Origin: Vitreimonas flagellata
GTDB taxonomy: Bacteria > Pseudomonadota > Alphaproteobacteria > Caulobacterales > Aquidulcibacteraceae
Assembly: GCF_004634425.1 (NCBI RefSeq)
Contig: NZ_SBJL01000003.1
Span: 496,001-560,000, forward strand
DNA: 64,000 bases
Direction of reading: 5' to 3'
The translations under genes were made by a program, and so were the position numbers. The notes under the pieces were generated by a model. That model had not been told where the DNA came from. It saw only the letters and a list, made by a program, of their open reading frames with translations, and did not search any database. This document shows, in pieces, positions 1-8,388 of this stretch (position 1 is the first letter of the stretch; every line of letters begins with the position of its first letter).

Positions 1-125
1 TGCGTCAATGCGATCGTGGTCGCGATCACGCTCAACACGAAGAACGCCGACACCCAGCGGTGAAATTGGCGAATGAACTTGCCCACGCGGACCTCCCGGG
101 TCGCTGCATAATGGTGTGCGTACAT
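1..125 (-). CDS. Partial small membrane protein (N-terminus only)
   Basis: Reading leftward from an ATG at 125, the frame gives MYAHHYAATREVRVGKFIRQ and continues off the window edge with a hydrophobic run (WVSAFFVLSVIATTIAL), which is a likely first membrane helix. A GTG codon just before GKFIRQ is an alternative start. The pattern of a basic, histidine-containing stretch followed by a helix resembles short PepSY-like or uncharacterised membrane proteins, but too little is present to name a family. It starts 2 nt after the stop of the VOC gene, so the AraC, VOC and this gene are probably co-transcribed. Confidence 0.5.
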   Translation of the reverse strand, partial: MYAHHYAATREVRVGKFIRQFHRWVSAFFVLSVIATTIALT

Positions 126-127
126 CG

Positions 128-529
128 TTAGCCCTCGATCATCTTCCAGGCATTGCCGGAGGGATCGCGGAAATTGGCGTCCACGCCGCCGAAGCGCGCG
201 ATCGGCTCTTGCGTGAACTCAACGCCCTTGGCGCGGAGCTTATCGTAGGCGGCGCGGCAATCCTCGACGATGAGCACAAGCGGCGGCATCGCACCCTTGG
301 CCACCATTTCGCGCATCGTCTGCGCGGTCGCGGCATCTAACACTGGTTCTTGCGGCAGGAAGAGGCCGAGCTCGAACGATGTTTGGTTCGGATGCTTGAT
401 CGTCAGCCAGCGATAATTGCCGTTGCGATGATCGGCGTGGACGTTGAAGCCCAATTTGTTGACGTAGAAATCCAGCGCCTCGTCTTGGTCGTGCACATAG
501 AGGCCGATAACTCCGATGCCCTTACTCAT
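128..529 (-). CDS. VOC-superfamily (glyoxalase/dioxygenase fold) protein
   Basis: This 133-residue protein is one vicinal-oxygen-chelate unit. An N-terminal beta-alpha module (GVIGLYVHDQDEALDFYVNK) precedes a second half ending in the typical DPSGNAWKMIEG strand. VOC proteins bind a divalent metal and act as isomerases, dioxygenases or resistance proteins; the substrate cannot be read here. A C-terminal acidic residue fits the metal-binding pattern, while the N-terminal ligand is less clear. The gene starts 2 nt after the AraC regulator stop, so it is probably the regulator's partner or target. Confidence 0.85.
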   Translation of the reverse strand: MSKGIGVIGLYVHDQDEALDFYVNKLGFNVHADHRNGNYRWLTIKHPNQTSFELGLFLPQEPVLDAATAQTMREMVAKGAMPPLVLIVEDCRAAYDKLRAKGVEFTQEPIARFGGVDANFRDPSGNAWKMIEG

Positions 530-531
530 GA

Positions 532-1020
532 CTATTCCTCCTTGTCGGGGTCATCAGTATCGGCGGTCTCTTGGCGGCGCTTCTCCGAAACTGCGGTTTT
601 GAGGTCTGGGCGATAGGCGGCGCTGACAAAGCAGTGCGGAACCTGTTCGAGGCTATGCACGCCGGCCTGTTCGCGGGCGCGCAATTCCGTGGGGCTATCG
701 CCGGTGACATCCTTAAAGACGCGGCCAAAGGTGCCCAGACTGTTCCAGCCGGTGTCGAGCGCGATGTCGATGATCGGCATGTCCGTGTCGCGCAGCATCG
801 CCTTGGCGCGCTCAATGCGGCGGGTCAGCAGATAGCGATGCGGGGGCACGCCAAAAGCGTCTTTGAAGGAACGCGCAAAGTGCGCCTCCGAGACGCCGCT
901 GACATCGGCGAGCCGCTTGACCGGCCATTCTTCGTGCGAGGCCGCATCCATTCGATCCTTGGCGCGGAGCAGTCGGCGTAGCAGGGCGGGATCTTGGGAA
1001 ACGCGTCCGGTCGAGGCCAT
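532..1020 (-). CDS. AraC-family transcriptional regulator (stand-alone DNA-binding domain)
   Basis: About 162 residues, nearly all of it the double helix-turn-helix domain of AraC/XylS regulators: SEAHFARSFKDAFGVPPHRY for the first HTH and the linker, then RAKAMLRDTDMPIIDIALDTG and SLGTFGRVFKDVTGDSPTEL for the second. There is no separate N-terminal sensing domain, so it resembles short MarA/SoxS-type regulators. The ATG at 1020 is chosen; a TTG four codons upstream (1032) is possible. It lies upstream of the VOC gene in the same orientation. The C-terminal tail after the HTH is charged and probably disordered. Confidence 0.85.
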   Translation of the reverse strand: MASTGRVSQDPALLRRLLRAKDRMDAASHEEWPVKRLADVSGVSEAHFARSFKDAFGVPPHRYLLTRRIERAKAMLRDTDMPIIDIALDTGWNSLGTFGRVFKDVTGDSPTELRAREQAGVHSLEQVPHCFVSAAYRPDLKTAVSEKRRQETADTDDPDKEE

Positions 1021-1088
1021 GCGAGCGATCAAGGTTCGCCGCCGCGCGCCGTCAAGCGTTCACGTTTCTGATGGTTCAAATTAAGGAG

Positions 1089-1135
1089 TGGCGCGCCAGA
1101 AGAGATTCGAACGCCTGCCCCCCAGATTCGTAGCC
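1089..1135 (-). tRNA. 3' half of tRNA-Arg(ACG): integration scar
   Basis: Read leftward, this stretch starts in an anticodon loop (CTACGAATC, anticodon ACG at 1131-1129) and passes a T arm with the GTTCGAATC loop. It ends in an acceptor 3' strand CTGGCGC, discriminator G and CCA at 1091-1089. Nothing upstream (1136-1200) resembles a D arm or 5' acceptor strand, so this is not a functional tRNA. A copy running from the anticodon loop to CCA is the usual att-site duplication left by tyrosine integrases that target tRNA genes. With this orientation an element would lie to the right. One T-stem position is mismatched, suggesting decay. Confidence 0.6.
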
Positions 1136-1270
1136 AATTTCATGCATCCTACACGTGAAAAGCTATTGGGCGATGCAACAACATAACCATAGGAAAAATA
1201 ACGAGTAAATTGGGGATTGATGCTTGCTTTCCGTCCGGCGAGCGCCTGATGCCCGCTGGTGGCGCAGCGC

Positions 1271-1713
1271 CTATGCAGGAGTTGCAGGGCGTAGCCGCGG
1301 CCCACAAATCTCGCTGAGAAGGGTGTTGCGCTCGTTTACGAGACTGTGCGACGGCCAAAAGAGCTCCATTGGCTCGATTTGATCGAGCGCGTTCGCGGCC
1401 AGGCAAAGACTGGTCTCGACATCTTGGAAGGCGATGCGCATCTGATCTCGGTCGAGCGTACGCTTGGCTTGGCCGGCCGCCACTATCGCTGCGTTCGATT
1501 TGTTGCGCTGACGCACCCAAGCCTCGTCGGGGAGTCTTATCCGGCGCTGAGCGCTCTCTCGGTGGCCGCCAACGCTCGCACCAGCGAATTGTTCAGCTCG
1601 TGCGCCACGCCGGCCAAAAGCTCGCCCACGAGATCGCCGATCTGCACTGCACGCTGAACGCCGAGATGAAGGCCGAACAGGGCTGCGGAGACTAAGCGCG
1701 CCCCCATAGACAT
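1271..1713 (-). pseudogene. Possible frameshifted small gene of unknown function
   Basis: A 58-residue frame (ATG at 1713, stop at 1537-1539; MSMGARLVSAALFGLHLGVQ..., then AGVAHELNNSLVRALAATER) has good third-position codon bias. It ends just where another frame with equally good bias takes over (RIRLPDEAWVRQRNKSN...) and runs to a stop at 1271. A single frameshift near 1540 would join them into one protein of about 147 residues. The AHELNN stretch looks like the phosphoacceptor helix of a histidine kinase, but this may be chance. No family is recognised. It could equally be two small ORFs or noncoding sequence. Confidence 0.3.
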
Positions 1714-1985
1714 GCGTGTGGTTGAGCGGGGGCAATCGGCTGGCGTAGAACGGAGGCCGTGGCGCGGACGAATGTCCGAACATCGGGAGTGTCGTGCCGC
1801 GTGGCGCGGACTTCCGGAGTTGGGATCACTCGGATGGCGAACGTCCGGCCGCTCAGGGCGTCAGGGCTCCTCGAACAGTGATGATTAGCGCAGCATGCAC
1901 GAAGCGGACGCGCCATGCAGCGCGCGCATGTGCTAATGCCGCCTGGGCATTTCGTCCAAGGGATCGATTTTGCTAAGCGACGCTC

Positions 1986-3404
1986 ATGGACTCAGGCAGA
2001 GGCACGGGGCGGACGCTATACGACAAGCTCGTCGACGCGCACGTCGTCCGTGATCTGGATGGATTGTGTGAGGAAGTCCTCCTTTACGTCGATAGAAGCG
2101 TTCTCAACGAATACACCAGTCCCCAGGCCTTCACGCGGCTTCGCGCGGCCAATCGCTCTGTCTGGCGTCCTCGCGCAACCCTTGGCGTCGTCGACCATGT
2201 GAACTCGACCGCAGCCGATCGCGGTGCGCTTATGCCCGACGATGCGGGGCAGACGCAGACCGATTATTTCGCGCGCAATAGCGCCGATTTCGGCATCGAG
2301 ATGTTCGACGTACTCCATCCTATGCAAGGGATCGAGCATGTCGTCATGCCCGAGATGGGCTTGGTCCAGCCGGGCATGGTGATCGCCGCGGGCGACAGTC
2401 ACACCACTACCTACGGCGCCTTCGGCGCGCTTGGTTTCGGCATAGGCACATCCGACATCGAACATTATCTGGCGACGCAAACGCTTGTGTATCGCCGTCT
2501 GAAGAACATGCGCGTACGAGTCGACGGCCGATTGGGCTTCGGCGTGGTGTCGAAGGACATCATCATGGCGCTGATCCGCGAGATCGGCGCGTCAGGCGCC
2601 ACCGGCTACGCGATCGAGTTCGCAGGTGAGGCGATTTCTGCGCTGAGTGTCGAAGCGCGGATGACGATCTGCAACATGGCGGTCGAGTGTGGCGCGCGTG
2701 GTGCGCTGATCGCGCCGGACGACAAGGTTTTCGCCGCCATCGAAGGCAAACCGCGCGCGCCGTACGGTGTGCTCTGGGATCAGGCGATCGCGTATTGGCG
2801 CACGCTGCGCAGCGATGAGGGCGCGCACTTTGATCGCGAGGTTGTCCTCGACGCATCCGAGATCGAGCCAATGGTCACCTGGGGCACCAGCCCCGATCAA
2901 GCCGCACCAATCTCTGCAACGATTCCTTCAAGCGCGGGGCAGGCCGATACTGCGCGTGCGCTCGCGTACATGGATCTGAAATCCGGCGCGGCACTCACCG
3001 ACATCGCCATCCAGCGCGCCTTCATTGGCTCGTGCACCAATGCGCGCATCGAAGATTTGCGCCAAGCTGCTGCTGTACTGCGTGGCCGTCGCGTCGCCGT
3101 TGGCGTGCGCGCCATGGTCGCGCCAGGTTCGAGCGCGGTGCGCCGACAAGCTGAAGCGGAAGGCTTAGATCAGGTGTTCATCACTGCTGGCTTCGAGTGG
3201 CGCCAATCCGGCTGCTCGATGTGCTTGGCCATGAATGACGACGTCTTGGCGCCGGGCGAACGCTGCGCCTCGAGCACCAACCGCAATTTCGAAGGGCGCC
3301 AAGGCGCGGGCGGCCGCACGCATCTGATGAGCCCCGCCATGGTCGCCGCGGCCGCTGTGATGGGGCGCCTCACCGACGTACGCAAATTCAGCGAGGGCGT
3401 ATGA
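1986..3404 (+). CDS. leuC: LeuC-type large subunit of a [4Fe-4S] hydro-lyase (isopropylmalate dehydratase family)
   Basis: This 472-residue aconitase-superfamily large subunit has the three cluster cysteines expected for LeuC: one in FIGSCTNARIEDL and two in SGCSMCLAMN. The substrate-handling AGDSHTTTYGAFG and the SSTNRNFEGRQG segments are intact, and the length matches bacterial LeuC. The start is placed at the ATG giving MDSGRGTGRTLYDKLVDAH; TLYDK is where the family begins. It overlaps leuD by the ATGA junction. LeuCD normally isomerise isopropylmalate for leucine synthesis. Here the neighbours (hydroxyacid dehydrogenase, citrate-type carrier, AtuA and aldolase genes) suggest a catabolic paralogue acting on a related hydroxy-dicarboxylate. 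That substrate reassignment is inference. Confidence 0.93.
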   Translation: MDSGRGTGRTLYDKLVDAHVVRDLDGLCEEVLLYVDRSVLNEYTSPQAFTRLRAANRSVWRPRATLGVVDHVNSTAADRGALMPDDAGQTQTDYFARNSADFGIEMFDVLHPMQGIEHVVMPEMGLVQPGMVIAAGDSHTTTYGAFGALGFGIGTSDIEHYLATQTLVYRRLKNMRVRVDGRLGFGVVSKDIIMALIREIGASGATGYAIEFAGEAISALSVEARMTICNMAVECGARGALIAPDDKVFAAIEGKPRAPYGVLWDQAIAYWRTLRSDEGAHFDREVVLDASEIEPMVTWGTSPDQAAPISATIPSSAGQADTARALAYMDLKSGAALTDIAIQRAFIGSCTNARIEDLRQAAAVLRGRRVAVGVRAMVAPGSSAVRRQAEAEGLDQVFITAGFEWRQSGCSMCLAMNDDVLAPGERCASSTNRNFEGRQGAGGRTHLMSPAMVAAAAVMGRLTDVRKFSEGV

Positions 3405-4012
3405 GCTTCGAGCCATTCATCGTGCGCAAGGGGTTGGCGGCGGCTTTGCCTGCGGCGAACGTCGACACCGACGTGATCATGCCGAAGCAATTTCTGAAAG
3501 GCATCGATCGCGTCGGTCTCGATCGCGGCTTGTTTCATGGTTTGCGCTACGATAGCGCCGGCGCGTCGGTCTCTGATTTCGTTTTCAACGACCCGCGCTG
3601 GCGTGCGCCGCGCTTCCTGGTTGTCGGCCCGAATTTCGGCTGCGGCTCCAGTCGCGAACACGCTGTGTGGGGCTTGATGCAAGCGGGCGTCTCAGCACTC
3701 ATCGGCACGAGCTTTGCCGGCATCTTCTTCGATAATTGCGCGCGCAATGGTCTGCTCGCGATCTGTGCAGCGCCCGAGCAAGTTAAGGCGATCTTGGCGT
3801 GCGCGGCGGACGGCCCGATCAGCATGACCATCGATCTGCAGGCGCAGACGATCGTCACGCGCGATGTGCGCGCGCATTTCGACATTGAACCTAGTCGGAA
3901 ACAGGCCCTGATGAGCGGCTTGGATGCTGTCGGCGTAACGCTCGAGCATTGCGACGCTATCGCTGCTTTTGAAGCCCAGCATTTCGCTCAACACCCCTGG
4001 ATCAAGCCCTAA
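3401..4012 (+). CDS. leuD: LeuD-type small subunit of the hydro-lyase
   Basis: 203 residues, normal for LeuD. The swivel-domain signature NFGCGSSREHAVWGLMQAGV is present, as is the N-terminal ANVDTDVIMPKQFLK motif that lines the active site. It forms the heterodimeric dehydratase/isomerase with the gene upstream, with which it shares a 4-bp ATGA overlap, implying translational coupling. The hydroxyacid dehydrogenase gene follows after 18 nt in the same orientation. Both subunits being side by side and complete argues for an active enzyme. Whether it serves leucine synthesis or the local catabolic pathway cannot be decided from sequence. Confidence 0.93.
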   Translation: MSFEPFIVRKGLAAALPAANVDTDVIMPKQFLKGIDRVGLDRGLFHGLRYDSAGASVSDFVFNDPRWRAPRFLVVGPNFGCGSSREHAVWGLMQAGVSALIGTSFAGIFFDNCARNGLLAICAAPEQVKAILACAADGPISMTIDLQAQTIVTRDVRAHFDIEPSRKQALMSGLDAVGVTLEHCDAIAAFEAQHFAQHPWIKP

Positions 4013-4030
4013 TCGGGCGATGGAGTTGTC

Positions 4031-5026
4031 ATGTCCGCCAACAGGCGCGTCGTCATCACGCAGAATTTCTTCGACGAGGTGTCGCTGGACTTTCTACGCG
4101 CCAATGGTTGCGCCGCGGAGATCGTCAAACTATCCGCTGGGCAAACCGAAGCGACGCTCGATGTCGCCGCTATCAAAGATGTCGTCGGCGACGCAGCTGG
4201 CTGGATCGTGGGGCATGCGCGGATCACACGCGAGGTCCTGGAGGCCTTGCCGCAGCTCCAAGTCGTGTCGCGCCGCGGTGTAGGTTATGAGCGGGTGGAT
4301 ATTGAAGCCGCGCGCGATCTTGGACGTGTCGTCACCATCGCCGCCGGCGGCAATGACGCAACGGTTGCGGACCAGGTCATTGGCATGATGATCGCCGTCG
4401 GTCGGCGCTTCCGCGAAGCGCACGCGCAGATGCAGGCCGGACCTTGGAAGATTCTTCTCGGGACTGATCTTTATCGCAGGACCGTCGGCATCATTGGGCT
4501 GGGCCGTATTGGCCGATCACTGGTGCAACGTCTGCGCGGGTTCGAAGCGGACATCCTCGTCGCCACACCCAATCCGGATGGCGACTACGCGGCGCAGACG
4601 GGCGTTCGCTTTGTCGATCTGGAAACGATCTGGCGCGAGAGCGATTATATCAGTGTGCACGCGCCGCTGACGCCGGCGACACGGCACATGATCAACACCG
4701 ACACGATCGCCAAGATGAAGCCAGGCGCGATCATCATCAACACCGCACGCGGCGGCCTCGTGAGCGATGCCGACCTCCTGGCGGCACTAAGCGCGGGGCA
4801 TCTCGGCGGCGCGGGGCTCGATGTGTTCGAGAGCGAGAGCGATCCTTCGATGAAGTCAGTCACGGATGCGCTGCTCGCTCTGCCAAATGTCGTGGCGGCG
4901 CCGCATGCGGGCGCCTCAACTCGCGAAGGACTGGATCGCACCAATATGATTGCGGCTGAGTGCGTGGTCGCGGTTCTGGATGGCAAGAAGCCGGCGGACG
5001 CGTGCGTCGTCGTCGACGGCCGTTAA
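4031..5026 (+). CDS. D-2-hydroxyacid dehydrogenase (SerA-like)
   Basis: 331 residues with the two-domain fold of NAD-dependent D-isomer 2-hydroxyacid dehydrogenases. The nucleotide-binding motif is GIIGLGRIGRSLVQRLRGF. The catalytic set is visible: Arg in INTARGGLVSD, Glu in LDVFESESD and His in AAPHAGAST. The family oxidises or reduces 2-hydroxy and 2-keto acids (phosphoglycerate, lactate, glyoxylate and others); the substrate is not predictable. Placed 18 nt after leuD, it probably acts on the hydroxy acid made by the LeuCD pair or its product. It converges on the LysR gene, and the two stop codons share bases at 5023-5026. Confidence 0.9.
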   Translation: MSANRRVVITQNFFDEVSLDFLRANGCAAEIVKLSAGQTEATLDVAAIKDVVGDAAGWIVGHARITREVLEALPQLQVVSRRGVGYERVDIEAARDLGRVVTIAAGGNDATVADQVIGMMIAVGRRFREAHAQMQAGPWKILLGTDLYRRTVGIIGLGRIGRSLVQRLRGFEADILVATPNPDGDYAAQTGVRFVDLETIWRESDYISVHAPLTPATRHMINTDTIAKMKPGAIIINTARGGLVSDADLLAALSAGHLGGAGLDVFESESDPSMKSVTDALLALPNVVAAPHAGASTREGLDRTNMIAAECVVAVLDGKKPADACVVVDGR

Positions 5027-5919
5027 GCGATATTCGCGGCTTTCATCGCCGCGCGCCAGAAGCGTTCTGCGATAGCGTGCTGTGGCGCCAGCGGCCGCAC
5101 GGCGCGGATCTCGACGGCGACATCCGTCTCCGGACCGGCCGCCCGTACGAGTTCGCCCTGGCGCAGTGAATCGTCGATGAGACTGTGCGGCAACCAGGCC
5201 AGGCCGCGGCCGTCCCGCGCCATTGCGTAGAGCACACTGGCCAGCGGCGAGGCGAACGCAGTCGTTGCGCTGATCGGCCCGAGCGCTGCAGACAAAATGC
5301 GGCCCATGCCGGAGCCTTCGCTGAAGGCGAGCAGCGCGCCGCCATCGGCCAGGCCATGGCGCGGCGTTGGATCATCAGCGCTTCGTGGAGCGCAGACGGC
5401 GATCAATGTATCCACACCCACGGCAATGGAGCGAAAGTGCGCTTCGTCCAGCGCATGTGCGGCGGCAGGGTGGTGATGGCACAACAAAAAGTGCGCATCG
5501 CCGCGCAACATCAAGCGCTCACATGCCGCCATGTTGTCGGCGACGAGGCTGATCGGGGTCTCGAGAACGAAGCTCCGCTCGATGCGCCGCACCCAATCTG
5601 GAAAGAACGTGGTGGAGAGCGAATTGGTCGAGAGGAACCGCAAAGTCGCTTCGCTCGCGCCGCCAACCTCACGCGCTTGCTCGCGCGCGCTGTAAGCGCG
5701 GCGGACGATCTCAGAGATGGTCGGTCGCACCGCTTCACCTGCATGTGTGAGCGCCAAGCGCGGTGCGTCACGATCGAACAATTGGGCGCCGAGCCAATGC
5801 TCAAGCGCGCGGATGCGTCGGCTAAAGGCGGGTTGAGTGATGTGGCGTAGTTCGGCGGCGCGCGAGAAATTCCGCGTCTCGACCAGCGTCAGAAAATCTT
5901 CGAGCCAGTCCAGTTCCAT
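5023..5919 (-). CDS. LysR-family transcriptional regulator
   Basis: 298 residues, the standard LysR length. The N-terminal winged helix-turn-helix (LEDFLTLVETRNFSRAAELR, then ITQPAFSRRIRALEHWLGAQ) is followed by a two-lobed effector-binding domain. It is the last gene of the leftward operon, its ATG sharing a base with the aldolase stop (TAATG), so it is cotranscribed with the pathway it likely controls. LysR proteins usually bind a pathway intermediate as inducer; here that would be the organic acid imported or made by the surrounding enzymes (inference). Its 3' end touches the convergent dehydrogenase gene. Confidence 0.93.
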   Translation of the reverse strand: MELDWLEDFLTLVETRNFSRAAELRHITQPAFSRRIRALEHWLGAQLFDRDAPRLALTHAGEAVRPTISEIVRRAYSAREQAREVGGASEATLRFLSTNSLSTTFFPDWVRRIERSFVLETPISLVADNMAACERLMLRGDAHFLLCHHHPAAAHALDEAHFRSIAVGVDTLIAVCAPRSADDPTPRHGLADGGALLAFSEGSGMGRILSAALGPISATTAFASPLASVLYAMARDGRGLAWLPHSLIDDSLRQGELVRAAGPETDVAVEIRAVRPLAPQHAIAERFWRAAMKAANIA

Positions 5920-6683
5920 TAGTCGGCATAGCCTGGCGAGAGCCGGTCGAGGCGGCGTAGCAGCGCAGGCCAGACCAAAAGATCAGCCGCTTGGCCGAGT
6001 CCCCGCGATTGTTGCTCAACGACCTCCTGGACGTGGTCATGCGGAATGCGCAGCTTGGCGCCGGCTTGCGCCGCGATCTGCATCGCGCAGGCGCGTTCAA
6101 GAAAATACATGAACGTGAAGGCCTCGGCGACACTGCGTCCAGCCGTCAAGGTGCCATGATTGCGCAAGACCATCGCGTTCTTGTCGCCGAGATCGGCGAC
6201 CAAGCGCGGACGTTCGTCGTGATTGAGCGCGACGCCTTCAAAGTCGTGATAGGCGATTTGGCCGTTGAGCAGCATCGCGGTTTGATTGAGCGGCAGCAGC
6301 CCTTCATCCTGGCAGGAAACGCCCGTGCCCGCGATCGTGTGCAAATGCATGACGCATTGCGCATCCTCGCGCGCGCCGTGAACGGCGGAATGGATCGTGA
6401 AACCGGCCGGGTTCACCGGAAAGTCTGATGGCTCGACTTTATTGCCGTCGAGATCGACCTTCACCAGCGAGGAGGCCGTGATCTCATCGAACATCAGGCC
6501 ATACGGGTTGATCAAGAAATGATGCTCCGGCCCTGGCACGCGCGCGGAGATGTGCGTGAACACCAGATCATCCCAACCGAACAGCGCGATTAGTCGATAG
6601 GCGGCGGCGAGATCGACGCGCAAGGCGCGCTCGGCGGCAGCAGCGTCTTCGATGGGTGTGAGACAGGCGGCGGCGTCGGGCAT
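5919..6683 (-). CDS. Class II aldolase/adducin-family protein
   Basis: 254 residues with the zinc-dependent class II aldolase fold. The metal-binding histidines are visible in CVMHLHTIAGTG and in the distal LRNHGTLTAGRSVAEAF motif, and an acidic residue in FTIHSAVHGAREDAQ fits the catalytic site. Members cleave or decarboxylate phospho-sugars, 3-keto acids and related compounds; several act on un-phosphorylated acids. Its position between the DUF4387/AtuA pair and the LysR gene suggests it performs the retro-aldol or decarboxylation step of the local pathway. It starts 9 nt after the DUF4387 stop. Substrate unknown. Confidence 0.9.
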   Translation of the reverse strand: MPDAAACLTPIEDAAAAERALRVDLAAAYRLIALFGWDDLVFTHISARVPGPEHHFLINPYGLMFDEITASSLVKVDLDGNKVEPSDFPVNPAGFTIHSAVHGAREDAQCVMHLHTIAGTGVSCQDEGLLPLNQTAMLLNGQIAYHDFEGVALNHDERPRLVADLGDKNAMVLRNHGTLTAGRSVAEAFTFMYFLERACAMQIAAQAGAKLRIPHDHVQEVVEQQSRGLGQAADLLVWPALLRRLDRLSPGYAD

Positions 6684-6692
6684 GTGCAGCTC

Positions 6693-7001
6693 CTAATCCA
6701 GTTCCACGTCGAGCAGGCGCACATATTGCTGGCCGCAATGCATGTCGCGTTCGACCTCGCCACCCTGCGGGCTTGTGCGCGCGTAGGAAATTTTCACCAT
6801 GTGCAGGTTGGGCACCGGGTAGCTTTTCACGAACGCCGGGTCGGCGCCGTAGAGGCGCGCAAACGTGTCGGGGCCCAGCTTTGGGCTCGTAGCGTATTTC
6901 TCGAAACTCGCTTCGCCATCGAAAAAGAGATCGAACGTGACCCAATAGGGGCCCGCGTTCTTTGAGCGGATGTGATGGACGACGTCTTTCACCTGCGCCA
7001 T
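6693..7001 (-). CDS. DUF4387-family protein, AtuA partner
   Basis: About 102 residues, MAQVKDVVHHIRSKNAGPYW onwards, matching the short DUF4387 family that is regularly encoded next to AtuA-like (DUF1446) proteins. The ATG at 7001 is chosen because it shares a base with the AtuA stop (TAATG) and begins at the conserved residues; a longer frame from 7034 would run inside AtuA. It probably forms a two-subunit enzyme with the AtuA-family protein. The chemistry of the pair is not established, though AtuA itself is named from acyclic terpene degradation. Confidence 0.85.
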   Translation of the reverse strand: MAQVKDVVHHIRSKNAGPYWVTFDLFFDGEASFEKYATSPKLGPDTFARLYGADPAFVKSYPVPNLHMVKISYARTSPQGGEVERDMHCGQQYVRLLDVELD

Positions 7002-8383
7002 TACGCGGCCTCCGAAAGCTTCAGATCGATCCAATCGAGTCGCACCAATTCCATCGGGTCCGATACCTCGACGACGTGGTTGAGCTTGAATTCGTAAACC
7101 GGGCCGCGCTCAATGTCGGCGGGCGAAAACGCAAAGCCGTGGCTCGGGATTTCCTTCTCCAGATTGATCGGGAAGTGGAAGAAATACGGATTGCAGGCCT
7201 TGGCGATCTGTGTGGCCATCGCTTGCGTGGCGGCTGTGGCGACAAAAAGGATGCCGACCTCGCGCGGCGGCGGTGTGCCGGGCGCGGGTTTATCGCCGGA
7301 AACGGCGTTCCAGCCGTAGAGACGCAACGAGATGTGGAAGTCGCCGGCGGCGTCGCCGATGGCCGAACGTACGCGTTGGTTCAACGCCGCGAGCATATTG
7401 TCGTGAAACTCATCGATGCGGCTCAAGATCGCTGGATCTTGAATGCCGACAAGCATGATGGTTTGGAACCGTCCCGCCGCGGCGCCTTCCAGCTTCATCG
7501 TGTAGGGCTTCTTGTCCCACACCGAGCCGGTCACGCGCACAGTGCGGCTGTCGAGCGCAGTATAGACGGAGTTCGTGACATCCAAGACGCCCCCCGGCTC
7601 CGTCAGCAAGAACGGATTGGCGTTCTCATAGAGCATGTGCGCGGACACGCTGTGTGGATCGCAGCGGTTGTCCGGGTTCAAAGGTTCGACATTGAAGCCT
7701 TCGGAATCGATGGAAATCAACACGCCCGAACCGCGCGTCGGATAGACGCTGCATTGCGCGCCGCATTCAGCGACTTTCGCCGCATGCCAGGACGCGGCCG
7801 TATGCGCGCCTTTCATCAGCGCATAACAAGAGAGCACGGCGGTATCGGTGGTGCGGCCGCCGAGCACGATGTCGGCGCCGGCTTGCAGTGCGGCGATGTA
7901 GGGCTCTGGCCCCATCGCGGCGACGATGTGGGCGCATGAGTCGATCGTTGCGTCATCGAGCGCGCCGAGCGGTGGCAGCGGCTTGATCTTGCCTTCAGCG
8001 TTCTTGGCCCTGAGCGTGGCCTTGTCCTGCTCGGAATAGAGCAGTGCGATCTTCGGCGTCAGATTGTGTTCGCGCGCGATCTCCAGCGCGATGTCGCGCG
8101 TCCAGTTCAAGCCGGCATCGCCGCCCGCTTGGCCGCAGGAGCCGATCATGATCGGAATTCTCGCCTTGGCCTGCGCAAGCATAAGGATGGTCAGATCGCG
8201 CTTCACCGCCTCGCGATTGTTCTTGGAGATGCCGAGCGCGAGATAGGCGGCGCCGCTATCGGTGGAGCCGGCGTCGCTGGCGATCGCGTGTGCGCCTTGC
8301 GCGATGCCGTATTCGACTTCCTCCGGCCGCACGCCGGCGCCGAGCGAACCGCACGGCACGATGATCTTGATGGTGTCACCCAT
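7001..8383 (-). CDS. AtuA-family (DUF1446) acyl-substrate catabolism protein
   Basis: About 460 residues beginning MGDTIKIIVPCGSLGAGVRP. AtuA/DUF1446 hallmarks are the glycine-rich N-terminus (IVPCGSLGAG), DAGSTDSGAAYLALG, and ADIVLGGRTTDTAVLSCYAL. The ATG at 8383 is preferred over a longer in-frame start at 8446 because the family begins there and the extra codons overlap the GntR gene. The family name comes from the acyclic terpene utilisation cluster of Pseudomonas, but members occur in many organic-acid loci and the reaction is unproven. It is translationally coupled to the DUF4387 gene and lies 5 nt after the GntR gene, so the leftward genes form one operon. Confidence 0.88.
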   Translation of the reverse strand: MGDTIKIIVPCGSLGAGVRPEEVEYGIAQGAHAIASDAGSTDSGAAYLALGISKNNREAVKRDLTILMLAQAKARIPIMIGSCGQAGGDAGLNWTRDIALEIAREHNLTPKIALLYSEQDKATLRAKNAEGKIKPLPPLGALDDATIDSCAHIVAAMGPEPYIAALQAGADIVLGGRTTDTAVLSCYALMKGAHTAASWHAAKVAECGAQCSVYPTRGSGVLISIDSEGFNVEPLNPDNRCDPHSVSAHMLYENANPFLLTEPGGVLDVTNSVYTALDSRTVRVTGSVWDKKPYTMKLEGAAAGRFQTIMLVGIQDPAILSRIDEFHDNMLAALNQRVRSAIGDAAGDFHISLRLYGWNAVSGDKPAPGTPPPREVGILFVATAATQAMATQIAKACNPYFFHFPINLEKEIPSHGFAFSPADIERGPVYEFKLNHVVEVSDPMELVRLDWIDLKLSEAA

Positions 8384-8388
8384 AGGCG

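Noticed and set aside
1089-1135. Functional tRNA gene
   Set aside because: There is no D arm, 5' acceptor strand or 5' anticodon stem upstream; only the 3' half is present.
6962-7939. 325-residue rightward ORF
   Set aside because: It is antisense to the AtuA gene, which has clear family motifs; shadow frame.
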